53,846 bases of DNA from Planctomycetota bacterium (GTDB taxonomy: Bacteria > Planctomycetota > Phycisphaerae > Phycisphaerales > SM1A02), in assembly GCA_022568135.1 (NCBI GenBank), contig JADFFQ010000018.1, positions 1 through 53,846 of the forward strand. Direction: 5' to 3'. The notes below the pieces were generated by a model that was given only the letters and a program-made list of their open reading frames with translations, made no database searches and had not been told where the DNA came from. A program made the position numbers and the translations under genes. Shown piece after piece: positions 42,218-50,671 of the stretch; within the stretch, counting starts at the first letter, position 1, and each line of letters starts with the position of its first letter.

Positions 42218-43807
42218 CTAGTGCCGGAAGTGCCGGATGCCGGTCAGCAGACAGGTCACGTTGTGCTGGTTGCACAAATCCAGCGTCTCCTGATCGCGCT
42301 TGGAGCCGCCGGGATGGACGATGCACTTCACGCCGGCGTCGATGAGCAGTTGCGGACCGTCGGTGAACGGGAAGAACGCGTCGGAGGCGGCGATGGTCGC
42401 GCCTTGGGCCGTACTTCGATCGCCCGCCTTTTCGATGGCAATTCGACAGGCGGTGACGCGATCAACCTGACCGGCGCCGATGCCGAGCAGTTGGCGATCC
42501 TTGCCGATCGCGATGGCGTTCGATTTGATGTGCTTCGTTACCGTCCAGAGGAAGGCGGCATGGTCAAGCATCTCCTTGTTTGACGCGGGGCCGGCAGCGT
42601 GCTTCCATCGATCAGGGTCGGCAACGAGATTGTCGCGCGTCTGGGCAAGGATTCCGCCTGGAATCGACTTGAGATCCATCTGCTCACCGGACGGCCGGCT
42701 CAGCTCACCGACAGCCAGCAAGCGGACATTCTTCCATCGGACTGCGAGCGCTTGTTCGGCCTGTTCGTCGAAATCCGGTGCAACGATGACCTCGAGGAAT
42801 CGTTGCCCATCACAGATGCGCTGCGCCGCCGCGTGGTCTATACGTTGACTGACGGCCAGGACCCCACCGTAGGCAGCGTGGGGGTCACCGTCGTAGGCTT
42901 GCTCGAATGCTTCAGCGGCAGACGCAGCGATCGCAGCCCCGCACGGATTGGTGTGCTTGATGATCGCCGCGGTCGCCCTGCTCGGCTCCAGTCGGTCAAG
43001 GTCTTGAATCAGTTGCAGCGCGGCGGACGCATCGTGCAGGTTGTTGTAACTCAGCGGCTTGCCGTGAAGGATCCGAGCCGTTGCGACGCTCGATCCAGAC
43101 GACTGGGCCGATGTGTAGAGCGCCGCACGTTGGTGGGGATTCTCACCGTACCGAAGCTCCTGTCGCAGTTGCAACGCAAGTATCAGTTGAGTCGGTATTC
43201 CGTCGGCTTCGGCCGAGGACATCCACGCGCTGATCGCCGCGTCGTAGATTGAGGTGTGCTGGAACGCTACAGCCGCAAGCTCGCGCCGCAGCGCCAGCGT
43301 CGTGGAACCGTCGTTGTCGCGCAGTTCTTCGGCAACACGATCGTATTGGTCGGGTGACGTGACGATCGTCACAAACTCATGGTTCTTCGCCGCCGATCTC
43401 ACCAGCGCTGGGCCGCCGATGTCGATCTGCTCGATCGCTTCGTTCGTGGTGACACCAGTGCGTCTGATCGTTTCTTCAAACGGATAGAGGTTCACGCAAA
43501 CGAGATCGATCGGGGCGATGTCGTGCTGCTGCATGGCTTGGAGATGGCTCGGCTCGTCACGCCTGGCCAACACAGCGCCGTGGATCGCCGGGTGCAGCGT
43601 CTTGACACGGCCGTCCATCATCTCCGGGTAACCGGTGACTTGTTCGACGGGCGTGATCGTCAGGCCGGCCTCGGTGAGCGTCCGGGCGGTGCCGCCGGTG
43701 GAGATGATCTCGATGCCCTGTTGGGACAGGGACTTGGCGAACTCGACGAGCCCGCGCTTATCGCTGACGGAAATCAGGGCTCGGCGAATGCGCGACAGGT
43801 CGGTCAT
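42218..43807 (-). CDS. purH: bifunctional AICAR transformylase/IMP cyclohydrolase
   Basis: PurH catalyses the last two steps of IMP synthesis. The 529-aa length equals that of the E. coli enzyme. The cyclohydrolase half has ALISVSDKRGLVEFAKSL, the STGGTARTL loop and MMDGRVKTLHPAIHGA. The transformylase half has ELRYGENPHQRAALY, the IKHTNPCGAA block and SDAFFPFTDGPQLLIDAG. It ends near IVHPGGSKRDQE and RHFRH. It stands as the first gene of a minus-strand set leading to the methyltransferase and tag, and is probably regulated with other purine genes elsewhere. Confidence 0.97.
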   Translation of the reverse strand: MTDLSRIRRALISVSDKRGLVEFAKSLSQQGIEIISTGGTARTLTEAGLTITPVEQVTGYPEMMDGRVKTLHPAIHGAVLARRDEPSHLQAMQQHDIAPIDLVCVNLYPFEETIRRTGVTTNEAIEQIDIGGPALVRSAAKNHEFVTIVTSPDQYDRVAEELRDNDGSTTLALRRELAAVAFQHTSIYDAAISAWMSSAEADGIPTQLILALQLRQELRYGENPHQRAALYTSAQSSGSSVATARILHGKPLSYNNLHDASAALQLIQDLDRLEPSRATAAIIKHTNPCGAAIAASAAEAFEQAYDGDPHAAYGGVLAVSQRIDHAAAQRICDGQRFLEVIVAPDFDEQAEQALAVRWKNVRLLAVGELSRPSGEQMDLKSIPGGILAQTRDNLVADPDRWKHAAGPASNKEMLDHAAFLWTVTKHIKSNAIAIGKDRQLLGIGAGQVDRVTACRIAIEKAGDRSTAQGATIAASDAFFPFTDGPQLLIDAGVKCIVHPGGSKRDQETLDLCNQHNVTCLLTGIRHFRH

Positions 43808-43954
43808 AGGAAGGAGGATATCCCCACACGGCGGTGTGCGTCATCGGCCGGGGGCCGTGGAGAATAACAGGCAACAGACGGATTGGCCCAGAGCGCGCAG
43901 CCCTGAAGCGAGGGCCTCGTGGGGTGAGGCACGGATTGACGATCGGCACAGACC

Positions 43955-45136
43955 CTAGTTGCGCGGGACGAGGCGAATAACCCGGCCATCGTTGCCGGCG
44001 GCGAACAGGTCGGTGCTTTGGCCAGTGTTTGTCAGGAGGAACTTGATCCCGGGCAGGTCGAGACTCAACGCCGCGGCGCCCTGGTCGGCGGTGACGAGTT
44101 CGAGGCGGCGCTGCTTTTGATCCCAAACCAGCAAGTTGGCTCCGATGCGCCCCACGACGCTTCCGCTCACCTGTGAGGCTTTCCAGACGACCACGCCGTC
44201 CGGGGCGTCTACGGGTTCGGCCTCAAAGCAAACCAATCCTTCGCTGGGAATCTGTTGATACACCTGATCACCCAGGAGAACCGGCCCGTCCGACAGCGGA
44301 TCTTCGGTGAGGTACCGCCAGGTGTTGCGCCCGGTGTTCAGGTCGAACGCCCAAAGGTGCTGGTCCTGACCGGCCACGTAGACCTGTCGTGACCCAGCGG
44401 CGAGGGGAGCGGTGACCACATCCAGCAGTTTCTTGGACCAAATCTGCGAGGCGGAACCGGCGTCGAGGACCATGATTCGCCCGTCCGATCCCACCACGAT
44501 CACCGCCCCGTCCACCAGCAGCGGAGCGAGCTGAATTGACTGCGAGACCTGATATCCGCGCCATTGGTGGCCGACCTGATACGAATGCCAGCAGATCTGA
44601 CCATTGCGGGCGCCGTACAAGAAGAATTGCCCAAAGACGATCGGCTCAGTATTGGCGATTTGGCTGAGGCGCTGTTTGGCGATCTGCGAGCCCGTGTCGG
44701 AGTCGAGCACGAGCACCACACCGCCGGACGTGATGAACACCCGCTCCATACGGGGCATGAACGTGATCCCGTGGATTTCGTCCAACGCGTCGGCGACGGG
44801 AACGCGCCACAGTTGTTCGCCGTCCTCCCTTCGCAGTCGAGACAGGAAGTTCCGGCCGTCCATTACGAAGACGGAGTCACCCTGGACGGTGATGCTCTTG
44901 ATCCCGGAGTTCGCACTGACCAACGTGCGCCGCTGCCAGTCGATGCGGTAGCCTATATCACGCGCCGCTAGCGGTCCGATGAGGTAGTACTCGTCAGCCA
45001 CGCGTCGATCGGACGACCCGCCGAGTGTGGTGGCGGCCACGGTTCGTCCGGCCGTCGGCGCACTGCTGGGCGGCCCGTTGCAGCCCCCGGCCACTACCAC
45101 GCCGCCGCACAGGGTGGTGGTTACCAAGCGCCTCAT
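43955..45136 (-). CDS. PQQ-like beta-propeller lipoprotein (BamB-like)
   Basis: The 393-aa protein has a signal peptide with lipobox VAGGC at Cys19 if started at the ATG at 45136, which has GGAG at 5 nt. Starting at 45211 would put the lipobox implausibly far in. Blocks such as FLSRLRREDGEQLWRVPVAD, VLVLDSDTGSQ, LDAGSASQIWSKKLLDV and WAFDLNTGRNTWRYLTED are PQQ-type propeller blades. BamB assists outer-membrane protein assembly, but relatives have other roles, so the name is by fold only. It is divergent from ribE. Confidence 0.8.
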   Translation of the reverse strand: MRRLVTTTLCGGVVVAGGCNGPPSSAPTAGRTVAATTLGGSSDRRVADEYYLIGPLAARDIGYRIDWQRRTLVSANSGIKSITVQGDSVFVMDGRNFLSRLRREDGEQLWRVPVADALDEIHGITFMPRMERVFITSGGVVLVLDSDTGSQIAKQRLSQIANTEPIVFGQFFLYGARNGQICWHSYQVGHQWRGYQVSQSIQLAPLLVDGAVIVVGSDGRIMVLDAGSASQIWSKKLLDVVTAPLAAGSRQVYVAGQDQHLWAFDLNTGRNTWRYLTEDPLSDGPVLLGDQVYQQIPSEGLVCFEAEPVDAPDGVVVWKASQVSGSVVGRIGANLLVWDQKQRRLELVTADQGAAALSLDLPGIKFLLTNTGQSTDLFAAGNDGRVIRLVPRN

Positions 45137-45359
45137 CCAGACTCCACGGCCGCTGCGGCCCGCCTTTCCACCCACTCCAGACCGCGTCCGGCCGTCTATG
45201 TGGCTGTTCATCCTTCACAGTCTCCCTGGCTTTTCAGCTTCCGAAATCGCCGTTTGACCCCCCGGCGGCACAAACCAGCCAGTATCCAGCAGGCCTCGGG
45301 CCGCGTCAAGACACTGTCGTGCCAGGGAGCGGTACGTCCCAACCGCCTAGGCTGATGCG

Positions 45360-45992
45360 ATGTTCACTGGAATTGTCCAACAGCTTGGGGTGGTAGGCGA
45401 CATTCAGACCACCGACCTCGGGCGGCGGCTGGGCATTGACAGCCGTGGCTGGCCGCATCGGCCGGCCGCCGGCGAGTCAATCGCGGTCAACGGGTGCTGC
45501 CTGACGATCACCGCCCCAACCGACCACCGAGAACCCGTTCGTAGCGATGATCTGCTGCGATTCGACGTGATTCATCAGACGCTCGGCTTGACGACGCTGG
45601 GCGAGCTTGCCGTCGGCGACCCGGTCAATCTCGAGCCGGCGGTCACCGCAACGACGCTCCTCAGTGGGCACGTGGTCCAGGGGCATATCGACGGTGTAGG
45701 CGTGGTAGGCGCGGTTGACACGGCCGGCTCTGATCGGCGGCTGCGCATCGAGCCGCCGCCGGAGTTGATGGAATACATCATCCCCCGGGGTTCGATCGCG
45801 GTGGACGGCGTGTCACTGACGGTCGCCGAGGTAGGCGAGTCGTTCTTCGAGGTCGCGCTGATCCCAACTACGCTCGACCTGACCACCCTCGGTCGGGCCG
45901 AACCAGGCCAACGCGTGAACCTCGAAACCGACTATCTCGTCAAGGCCGTCGTTCACTGGCTCCGTCGCCAGCATGTCGACACAGCCCTCTAA
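45360..45992 (+). CDS. ribE: riboflavin synthase, alpha subunit
   Basis: The enzyme dismutates two 6,7-dimethyl-8-ribityllumazines to riboflavin. The 210-aa protein begins MFTGIVQQLG, the universal start, and has two similar lumazine-binding halves: SIAVNGCCLTITA and SIAVDGVSLTVAE. LSGHVVQGHIDGVG and the following blocks are also typical. Length matches the family (about 200-215). No FMN riboswitch or other rib gene is seen nearby. It is divergent from the PQQ-propeller gene. Confidence 0.96.
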   Translation: MFTGIVQQLGVVGDIQTTDLGRRLGIDSRGWPHRPAAGESIAVNGCCLTITAPTDHREPVRSDDLLRFDVIHQTLGLTTLGELAVGDPVNLEPAVTATTLLSGHVVQGHIDGVGVVGAVDTAGSDRRLRIEPPPELMEYIIPRGSIAVDGVSLTVAEVGESFFEVALIPTTLDLTTLGRAEPGQRVNLETDYLVKAVVHWLRRQHVDTAL

Positions 45993-46022
45993 CCGCCATA
46001 TCTCACAAGTTGACAATCCCCA

Positions 46023-46050
46023 ATGGCTCATGGCTCATGGCTTCCTCCGC
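46023..46050 (+). repeat. heptamer tract, four units
   Basis: ATGGCTC twice, then ATGGCTT and CCTCCGC, in 7-bp register, just before the stop of the convergent dockerin gene (stop at 46053-46055 on the minus strand). The trailing CTTCCTCCGCCCTCA is the CTTC-rich tail also found with other tracts. Confidence 0.75.
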
Positions 46051-46052
46051 CC

Positions 46053-47504
46053 TCACCCCCAGCTACCGAGCAGGATGAGCAGGTCCGCGACGCCGATGTC
46101 GCAGTCGCCGTTGAGGTCGGCCCGGCAAACGTACGACCCCGTGCAGGGGCCCCAACTTCCGAGCAGCCAGAGCAGGTCGTCGATGCCCACCTGCCCGTCG
46201 CCGGTGATGTCGGCGTCGGCGCAGGAGGCGGGGTCGAGGTCGAGGTCGTACACATACGCCGCCCCCTGGTTGATGAACTCGATGTCGCGCCAGCGTGAGC
46301 CGACCAGCGCCGTCTGCCCGTCGGCCGAGATGTCCACCCGCTCCCCGAAGAGGTCCAGCGACTCGCCGTCGCACACGCCGAACTTGGACTCCTGCGTCCA
46401 CGTGCTGCCGTTGCGGGCGAAGAAGTACGCAGCCCCGAGACCGCTGGTGGCGTGCAGGGCCCCGATCACCGCTCTATCGCCGTCCGCCGACAGCGCCACG
46501 GACGACCCGAACTGGTCGACGAACGAGCCGTCCAAGGCGGTGAGCTTGGCCTGCTCGAACCAGCTCTTCCCATCGCGCACGAAGACGTACGCCGCTCCCG
46601 CCCCCACCGCCTGCTCGTCGTCATAGTCGGCGCCGACCAGGATGGTGCCGGCGTCGGCGGAAATAGCCACGGAAGAACCGAACAGGGCGATGGGCTCGGC
46701 ATCGGATGCGGTGAGCTTGATCTGCTCGAACCATCGAGATGTTTTGGGATCTCTGACAAAGACGTACGCCGAGCCCGTGCCGCCGTCGTCTTGATCGGTG
46801 CCGGCTACGACGACGTTCCCATCCCCGCAGATCGCTACACTGTTACCAAACCAATCACCATCGTCACCGTCTGAGGCGATCAGCTTGTCTTGATAGGTCC
46901 ATTCCGAGGTCTGGGGATTGCGCACAAAGACGTGCGCGGCCCCTGCATTCTCTGCCGACTGGTCGTCTAAGAATGCTCCGATCACCGCCGTGTTGCCATC
47001 CGCCGAAAGGGCGACCCCTTCGCCGCCTCCGAATCCCGCGCCCACGGGAGGTTCAGGGGGCAACAGGGTCGCTTGCTCGGTCCACGTCTCGCCGCGCTGT
47101 ACGAAGACATAGCCAACGCCGTGATCCGCATCGTCATCCGACATCGTCATGAGCGCTGTTGCCCCATCATGGGATAGCGCCACCGCGTTCCCCGGAACGT
47201 CGTCCGGCTCACGGTCGGCCGGGATGAGCTGGAGCAGCTCCACGTACCCTGATTCCTCACGAACAAACAGGTAGGTCTCGCCCCAGGTCCGCGGGGCCCC
47301 GATGAGGATCACGCCTCCATCGGCCGAGGTGGCCACGGCCTTGCCGAAGTGTTCCCACGGGCTGGCGTCCGAGCCGACCAGTTCGGCGACTGGACATTGG
47401 GCCCACAGACTGTTTCCAGGGGTGAGGGTTGCGGCTGCGATGAGCAGTGCCTGAACGCCGCAGATCGAGCCTCCCGGAAGCTCAAAAATGCCATTCCTCT
47501 GCAT
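46053..47504 (-). CDS. secreted FG-GAP propeller protein with dockerin tail
   Basis: The 483-aa protein begins with a signal peptide (ICGVQALLIAAATLTPGNSL, then WAQ) when started at the ATG at 47504; AGGAG lies 9 nt before it. The frame runs 36 codons further upstream without support. Six or seven FG-GAP repeats of the FGxSVALSADGxxxxxGA kind fill residues 45-420. Two dockerin-like loops (DITGDGQVGI, DLNGDCDIGV) follow; the last repeat ends LLGSWG with no final Cys-Pro, so the tail is slightly short. A repeat tract lies beyond the stop. Extracellular; no catalytic motif. Confidence 0.85.
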   Translation of the reverse strand: MQRNGIFELPGGSICGVQALLIAAATLTPGNSLWAQCPVAELVGSDASPWEHFGKAVATSADGGVILIGAPRTWGETYLFVREESGYVELLQLIPADREPDDVPGNAVALSHDGATALMTMSDDDADHGVGYVFVQRGETWTEQATLLPPEPPVGAGFGGGEGVALSADGNTAVIGAFLDDQSAENAGAAHVFVRNPQTSEWTYQDKLIASDGDDGDWFGNSVAICGDGNVVVAGTDQDDGGTGSAYVFVRDPKTSRWFEQIKLTASDAEPIALFGSSVAISADAGTILVGADYDDEQAVGAGAAYVFVRDGKSWFEQAKLTALDGSFVDQFGSSVALSADGDRAVIGALHATSGLGAAYFFARNGSTWTQESKFGVCDGESLDLFGERVDISADGQTALVGSRWRDIEFINQGAAYVYDLDLDPASCADADITGDGQVGIDDLLWLLGSWGPCTGSYVCRADLNGDCDIGVADLLILLGSWG

Positions 47505-48172
47505 GATGCTGCTCCTACTGTCTGCCTGGAGAGGGTTCATCGGCAAGTTGCCGGTATGGCAGGAATCTATGTGCCCTCGCCCAGCCCTGCCGTGGCCGGG
47601 AGTTATCCACAAGTATACGGGCTTGGGTTAACGGATTCGCCAGGGGTAGCGCCCTACCACAAGTTCCCGAGGGGCGGGCGGGAGGGCTTGCGTCCCGGGA
47701 TTGGACTCGAGGCCTCAAGGCATCGAGGTAGCCGGCGACTGGTAACCCGCGCATTCGCCCACACACAATCAGTCGTCACCGTCAGCGCGATCGCCGGGAG
47801 CGGCGCCGATATGCCGGCTTTGAATCATCTTGCCGTCGAACGAACAGCCAAGGAGCCTCGCTGTCAATCTGTCCCCACCTCGGCCCAAACGGCCCGACAG
47901 GGCCACCACGGCTGGATCCTGCCGATTCTCAGACAGGGACATTGGCTCGGTAACCAGGGTGTAGCCTCGATAGGTGACAGCTAGTCAGGTGACAGCTAGT
48001 CAGGTGACAGCTTGATAGGCGTCTTGCGTCAACCTCAAAGACAGATAGCATAAAACTAAACGACAGGAACCTTGGATTCCGGGGGCGTTACACTCGTGCT
48101 CGGAAAGCTCGGCGGTGGAGCCGGGCGAAGGTCAACTGGGAAATGTCGGTCAAGAAAAAAGGAGACGCTCCT
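47505..48172. other. divergent intergenic gap
   Basis: No credible gene lies between the two divergent dockerin-tailed genes. The gap contains a three-copy 15-bp direct repeat (47972-48012). TTGCGT (48024-48029) with AT-rich AGCATAAAACT about 17-19 bp later could be a promoter for the rightward gene, but this is weak. AAGGAG at 48158-48163 serves the start at 48173. Confidence 0.5.
47972..48012 (+). repeat. 15-bp direct repeat, three copies
   Basis: The unit AGGTGACAGCTAGTC occurs twice in full, and a third, partial copy (AGGTGACAGCT) follows at once, giving GTGACAGCT every 15 bp. It lies upstream of the promoter-like sequence for the gene at 48173. The spacing suits an operator array for one regulator, or simple slippage. 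Confidence 0.85.
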
Positions 48173-49183
48173 ATGACTACTGCGCAGTGTTCCCGGAACA
48201 CACGGTTCGTTGTCGCGCTAGCGGTGGGGGCCGCGACGGTCCTCGCCCTATCCGGGGTTTGTGAAGCGCTGCCAACGAGCGGTCCGCCCGATCCCCCGTG
48301 CGACGAGGCCGAGCCGCCCGTGCTCTACAACCCTGATTGCCTCTTCGAGCCGCAAGACGCCAATCCGCCGTGGTGCGATACCGAGTGCGGGCCGACCGTC
48401 GGCGACTTCGGAACGATCATCGGCGTTCGAGGGGACCTTTTCCTGGAAATCGATGACGATTCAACGCAACTTCGGGGCTACTACTGCCGCACGGGTCTTT
48501 TTGATCCTGATTGCAACGGGACGCAAGAAGCCGTGTTTGAGATTGCTGGAAGGGGAATCATCGCCGACACGGACGTGCATCAGATCGACATCTACCTCCG
48601 CGTTGGGCTGCGGGATGGGAATCCGGTCAATCCACTGCTTAACGGAAAGGACATCACGATTGCCATCGCCACCACCGGCGTGGGATTCGCGCATAGTACC
48701 CAAAATGGTCAGGACTGGATCCCCGGCGGCGTCAAGTTTACCGACGATATCTTTCAGACCAACCAATACCACGTCTACCGAGTCGAGAAGCATGTGATCA
48801 GCGATACCGAGACGGAGTTGCGCCTGTTTGTTGACGAGTCCGCCACGCCCGATGTCACGCTGGATTATGCAGCCCTCGATAACTTCACTGAGAATCGAGC
48901 CTTGATGGTGACGAGCACGCCGGGCACTTCGACATTCCTCGTGGACTTTTACCGGTATCGAATCGGGACGACGACGCTCCGCACCGGTCCGAACTGCGCT
49001 GCGGACATCGACAACGATGGTTCGGTGGGCGTTAGCGATTTTCTCATCTTGCTGGGCGAGTGGGGTCCGTGCGCCGACCCCAACGATTGCCGGTCAGACA
49101 TCGACGATACCTGTGACTCTGATGGTGTGGTTGGAACGGCTGATTTTCTCTTCTTGCTGGCTTCATGGGGCGACTGCCCGTAG
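48173..49183 (+). CDS. secreted dockerin-tailed protein of unknown function
   Basis: The 336-aa protein has a signal peptide (FVVALAVGAATVLALSGVC, cleavage near CEA) and a Cys-containing beta-rich body. Two dockerin-like repeats follow (DIDNDGSVGVSDFLILLG and DSDGVVGTADFLFLLASWG), and the chain ends DCP. The start at 48173 is preferred over the ATG at 48143 because AAGGAG lies 9 nt before it. The body (about residues 60-260; GRGIIADTDVHQIDIYLRVG, DGNPVNPLLNGKDITIA) resembles lectin-like beta-sandwich proteins only loosely. A terminator hairpin follows at 49229. Confidence 0.82.
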   Translation: MTTAQCSRNTRFVVALAVGAATVLALSGVCEALPTSGPPDPPCDEAEPPVLYNPDCLFEPQDANPPWCDTECGPTVGDFGTIIGVRGDLFLEIDDDSTQLRGYYCRTGLFDPDCNGTQEAVFEIAGRGIIADTDVHQIDIYLRVGLRDGNPVNPLLNGKDITIAIATTGVGFAHSTQNGQDWIPGGVKFTDDIFQTNQYHVYRVEKHVISDTETELRLFVDESATPDVTLDYAALDNFTENRALMVTSTPGTSTFLVDFYRYRIGTTTLRTGPNCAADIDNDGSVGVSDFLILLGEWGPCADPNDCRSDIDDTCDSDGVVGTADFLFLLASWGDCP

Positions 49184-49228
49184 GTCAGCCGTCGGGGGCC
49201 GTATTCACCGGCGAGAGATATGGTACCG

Positions 49229-49255
49229 AACACGGGGCCCTACCGACCCCGTGTT
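49229..49255 (+). terminator. intrinsic terminator
   Basis: AACACGGGG and CCCCGTGTT pair perfectly around a short loop, followed by TTG. It starts 45 bp after the stop of the dockerin gene and reads as a bidirectional hairpin with an A-tract before and T-tract after. Confidence 0.75.
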
Positions 49256-49397
49256 TTGCTGCGCCCGCCCAATGAGTGGGGACAACGTCGCCCGGAGGGG
49301 GTCGAGTGCCGCGCCGCGTTGACCTGCGCCGGTGAGGTTGTAAGCTTGCATCCGATTCCGCCCCGATCGTCACGATCAAACCCAACGAGGAGCAACG

Positions 49398-50411
49398 ATG
49401 ATCTTTCGCGCAATCTTGCAGATGTTGATTGTGTTCGCTGTACTTCTGTACGGTCCCTTGGGTTGTTCCGAATCCGAGCCGCAATCAAACAGTACGGCGG
49501 ACTTATCTCAGAAGCTGGCGGAGATCGCGGCGCACCTCCCGGAGGGGACGTCGTTGCTCGGCAAACAACTGCTCGCGCCGGAACTTGAGCCCCATGAACG
49601 CACAAAACGCCAAGCTGCGTACGATCAGGCCAGGGAGAAGTTCACGGATGATCCCGAGAATGAACTCAACATCATTTGGCTGGGGCGTCGTGCAGCCTAT
49701 CTTGGTCAGTACGGCGAAGCGATACGCGTGTTCTCCGACGGACTCTTGTCTTTCCCAGGCAGCTATCGCCTCTTGCGGCACCGCGGGCATCGTTTTATCA
49801 CCAGGCGGAACTTTAGCACAGCGATTCGTGACCTGAGTCGAGCGGCCGAACTGATCGAGGGTGTTCCCGACGAGATTGAGCCGGACGGAATGCCCAACGA
49901 AAAGAATATCCCGCGCAGCACGACCCACACCAACATCTACTATCACCTCGGTTTGGCCTACTACCTCAACGGTGACTTTGCGCAGTCAGCGGACGCGTAT
50001 CGCAAATGCCTTGCGTTCTCGAAGAACGACGACATGGTGTGCGCTTCAGCGTACTGGTTGTACTTGTCGCTACGCCGGTCAAACGACGCGGACGGCGCGC
50101 CGGCGGTGCTCGAACCGATCCGCGGCGATATGGACATCATCGAGAACTTCGCCTACCACAAGCTGTTGCTTCTGTATAAAGGCGAGATGACGGCGAGTGA
50201 GCTGGGCGGATCTGCGGCGGCGGAGTCGATCGACGATGCGACGTTGGGTTACGGAATCGCGGTGTGGCATCTGGTCAACGGCGAGGCCGACCAGGCTATG
50301 GAGAGATTCAGACGGATTGTTGACGGGCCTGCCTGGCCCGCCTTTGGTCATATTGCCGCCGAGGCGGAACTTGCCCGGGTAGCACGACCGGACGACGGCT
50401 CCGACTCCTGA
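49398..50411 (+). CDS. TPR-like lipoprotein
   Basis: The 337-aa protein begins with a signal peptide and lipobox (LYGPLGC, Cys23) behind GAGGAG. Helical repeats resembling TPR or Sel1-like motifs follow: NELNIIWLGRRAAYLGQYGE, TNIYYHLGLAYYLNGDFAQS, AYWLYLSLRRSNDAD. It is probably an outer-membrane or periplasmic lipoprotein that holds partners. It stands alone, convergent with the M28 peptidase gene, with a 258-bp gap rich in repeats in between. Function is otherwise unknown. Confidence 0.82.
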   Translation: MIFRAILQMLIVFAVLLYGPLGCSESEPQSNSTADLSQKLAEIAAHLPEGTSLLGKQLLAPELEPHERTKRQAAYDQAREKFTDDPENELNIIWLGRRAAYLGQYGEAIRVFSDGLLSFPGSYRLLRHRGHRFITRRNFSTAIRDLSRAAELIEGVPDEIEPDGMPNEKNIPRSTTHTNIYYHLGLAYYLNGDFAQSADAYRKCLAFSKNDDMVCASAYWLYLSLRRSNDADGAPAVLEPIRGDMDIIENFAYHKLLLLYKGEMTASELGGSAAAESIDDATLGYGIAVWHLVNGEADQAMERFRRIVDGPAWPAFGHIAAEAELARVARPDDGSDS

Positions 50412-50461
50412 TCGTCAGACGCCCAGTCCAGCCAACCCGATCCTCAAGCCTTCTTCATACC

Positions 50462-50494
50462 CCCGCTCCCCCCTGGGAGAGGGTTGGGGTGAGG
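50462..50494. repeat. CCC/GGG palindrome of dispersed-repeat type
   Basis: CCCGCTCCCCCCTGGGAGAG followed by GGTTGGGGTGAGGGT makes an imperfect GC hairpin (CTCCC/GGGAG with flanking G-runs). Sequences with GGGAGAGGGTTGGGGTGAGG are a common dispersed palindrome in many bacterial genomes. It lies in the gap between convergent genes. Confidence 0.5.
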
Positions 50495-50505
50495 GTTCTT
50501 CTGGG

Positions 50506-50526
50506 CCTCGATGCCTCGATGCCATC
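50506..50526. repeat. octamer repeat CCTCGATG, two units
   Basis: CCTCGATG occurs twice in direct succession, then CCATCGG. It belongs with the GATGC units that follow at 50605-50671. Confidence 0.6.
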
Positions 50527-50553
50527 GGCGAAACGGTACGTCGGTCCAATCGC

Positions 50554-50578
50554 CCCCGGCGGGTCAAGCCCGCCGGGG
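50554..50578. terminator. strong 10-bp hairpin between convergent genes
   Basis: CCCCGGCGGG and CCCGCCGGGG pair perfectly around TCAAG. There is no T-run, but the stem is very stable and sits between two convergent genes, where a bidirectional terminator is expected. Confidence 0.45.
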
Positions 50579-50604
50579 AAACACGGCCCTCGACGTCTTC
50601 CTGA

Positions 50605-50671
50605 ATGCCAAATGCCTAGTGCCTAATGCCTTCGTCTTCCCTCGATGCCATGATGCCTAGATGCCTTCTTC
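50605..50671 (+). repeat. heptamer and octamer tract with CTTC tails
   Basis: ATGCCAA, ATGCCTA, GTGCCTA, ATGCCTT and CGTCTTC follow in strict 7-bp register (50605-50639). After one base, CTCGATGC, CATGATGC and CTAGATGC follow in 8-bp register, then CTTCTTC (50665-50671), whose last bases are part of the stop codon (TGA on the minus strand, 50670-50672) of the M28 peptidase gene. Confidence 0.9.

Noticed and set aside
45212..45359. FMN riboswitch before ribE
   Set aside because: I could not find the conserved RFN-element blocks, and the divergent gap is only about 150-220 bp long.
47972..48012. Possible CRISPR array
   Set aside because: Units are 15 bp in direct contact with no spacers, and no cas genes are present.
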